Assembly: GCA_034437275.1 (NCBI GenBank)
Contig: DAOTUD010000149.1
Location: forward strand, 1 to 14,088
Length of the DNA: 14,088 nt
Direction of reading: 5' to 3'
DNA from: TC-15 sp034437275
GTDB taxonomy: Bacteria > Chloroflexota > Anaerolineae > Aggregatilineales > Aggregatilineaceae
Every line of letters begins with the position of its first letter. The first letter of the stretch is position 1. Under the pieces are notes generated by a model. That model ran no database searches. It saw only the letters and a program-made list of their open reading frames with translations, and was not told the DNA's origin. Both the position numbers and the translations under genes were made by a program. This document shows, one piece after another, positions 13,990 to 14,088 of this stretch.

Positions 13990-14088
13990 TTAAGCGGCGC
14001 ATGAAGCCTCTATAGAGGCGGGCTGAAACTGTTCTACATCGTAATCGGGAGACAAATTCAACAAGGCGCGAGCCAGTTGGCGAGTCGT
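13990..14088 (-). CDS. C-terminal end of an unidentified protein upstream of the kinase operon
   Basis: An open frame enters from the right edge and ends at TAA 13992-13990, giving 32 residues. They begin TTRQLARALLNLSPDYDVEQ and end PASIEASCAA. The composition looks like real protein and the frame ends one base before the TTG start of the triple-GAF kinase, as expected for an upstream operon member. The family cannot be recognised. A response regulator or an accessory sensor would make sense here, but nothing in these residues shows it. Confidence 0.55.
   Translation of the reverse strand, partial: TTRQLARALLNLSPDYDVEQFQPASIEASCAA
14006..14019. promoter_or_regulatory. Perfect 14-base palindrome before the triple-GAF kinase
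   Basis: GCCTCTATAGAGGC is a perfect palindrome lying 18 bases upstream of the TTG start, inside the last codons of the preceding gene. It could be a regulator operator or a small mRNA hairpin that affects coupled translation. It may also be chance. Confidence 0.3.

Noticed and set aside
1..14088. CRISPR arrays, tRNA or rRNA genes, integrases, complete insertion sequences
   Set aside because: No regularly spaced direct repeats, cloverleaf-like sequence, rRNA signature or transposase or integrase motif was seen on either strand by eye.

Overview
The window is GC-rich and densely coded, with strong AGGAGG-type ribosome binding sites. The protein repertoire points to a Chloroflexota bacterium, most likely Anaerolineae-like. 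This is an inference from style: Thr/Pro-rich linkers joining SH3b and CARDB domains on an exported binding protein, multi-GAF histidine kinases, seven-helix membrane hybrid kinases with tandem receivers, and palindromic intergenic repeats. No ribosomal, tRNA or taxonomic marker gene is present, so the assignment is not proven.

Left part (1-4757). The window opens with the last 24 codons of a + strand gene. Opposite and next to it is a decayed histidine-kinase remnant on the - strand. A palindromic repeat follows, then a large exported type I periplasmic-binding protein (413-2644, -) that carries SH3b and CARDB domains and has no transporter partners nearby. Two tiny hydrophobic membrane proteins (2843-3037 and 3057-3242, -) form a mini-operon divergent from a MTH1187/YkoF-type thiamine-binding-like protein (3363-3662, +). 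A single-pass membrane protein with a repetitive DUF4097-like beta region follows (3768-4757, +).

Middle part (4848-6839, +). This holds a nitrilase-superfamily carbon-nitrogen hydrolase with an intact Glu-Lys-Cys triad. A second copy of the palindromic repeat sits just after it. Then comes an unrecognised acidic-tailed 292-residue protein behind a good -10 box. A different nested inverted repeat (6884-7031) separates it from the convergent kinase cluster.

Right part (7054-14088, all -). In transcription order: the 3' end of an unrecognised gene, a soluble triple-GAF sensor kinase (11769-13988), a seven-helix hybrid kinase with two degenerate receivers (9432-11756), and a paralogous seven-helix hybrid kinase with two receivers that keep their phosphoacceptor Asp (7054-9348). 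The first three are spaced like an operon. The last has a possible promoter of its own. No DNA-binding response regulator or HPt protein is visible, so the output of this phosphorelay lies outside the window.

Most striking points: the complementary loss of phosphorylation residues in the two receivers of the middle kinase; the kinase relic at the left edge; and the palindromic repeats that sit at the 3' end of transcription units at all three sites where they occur.
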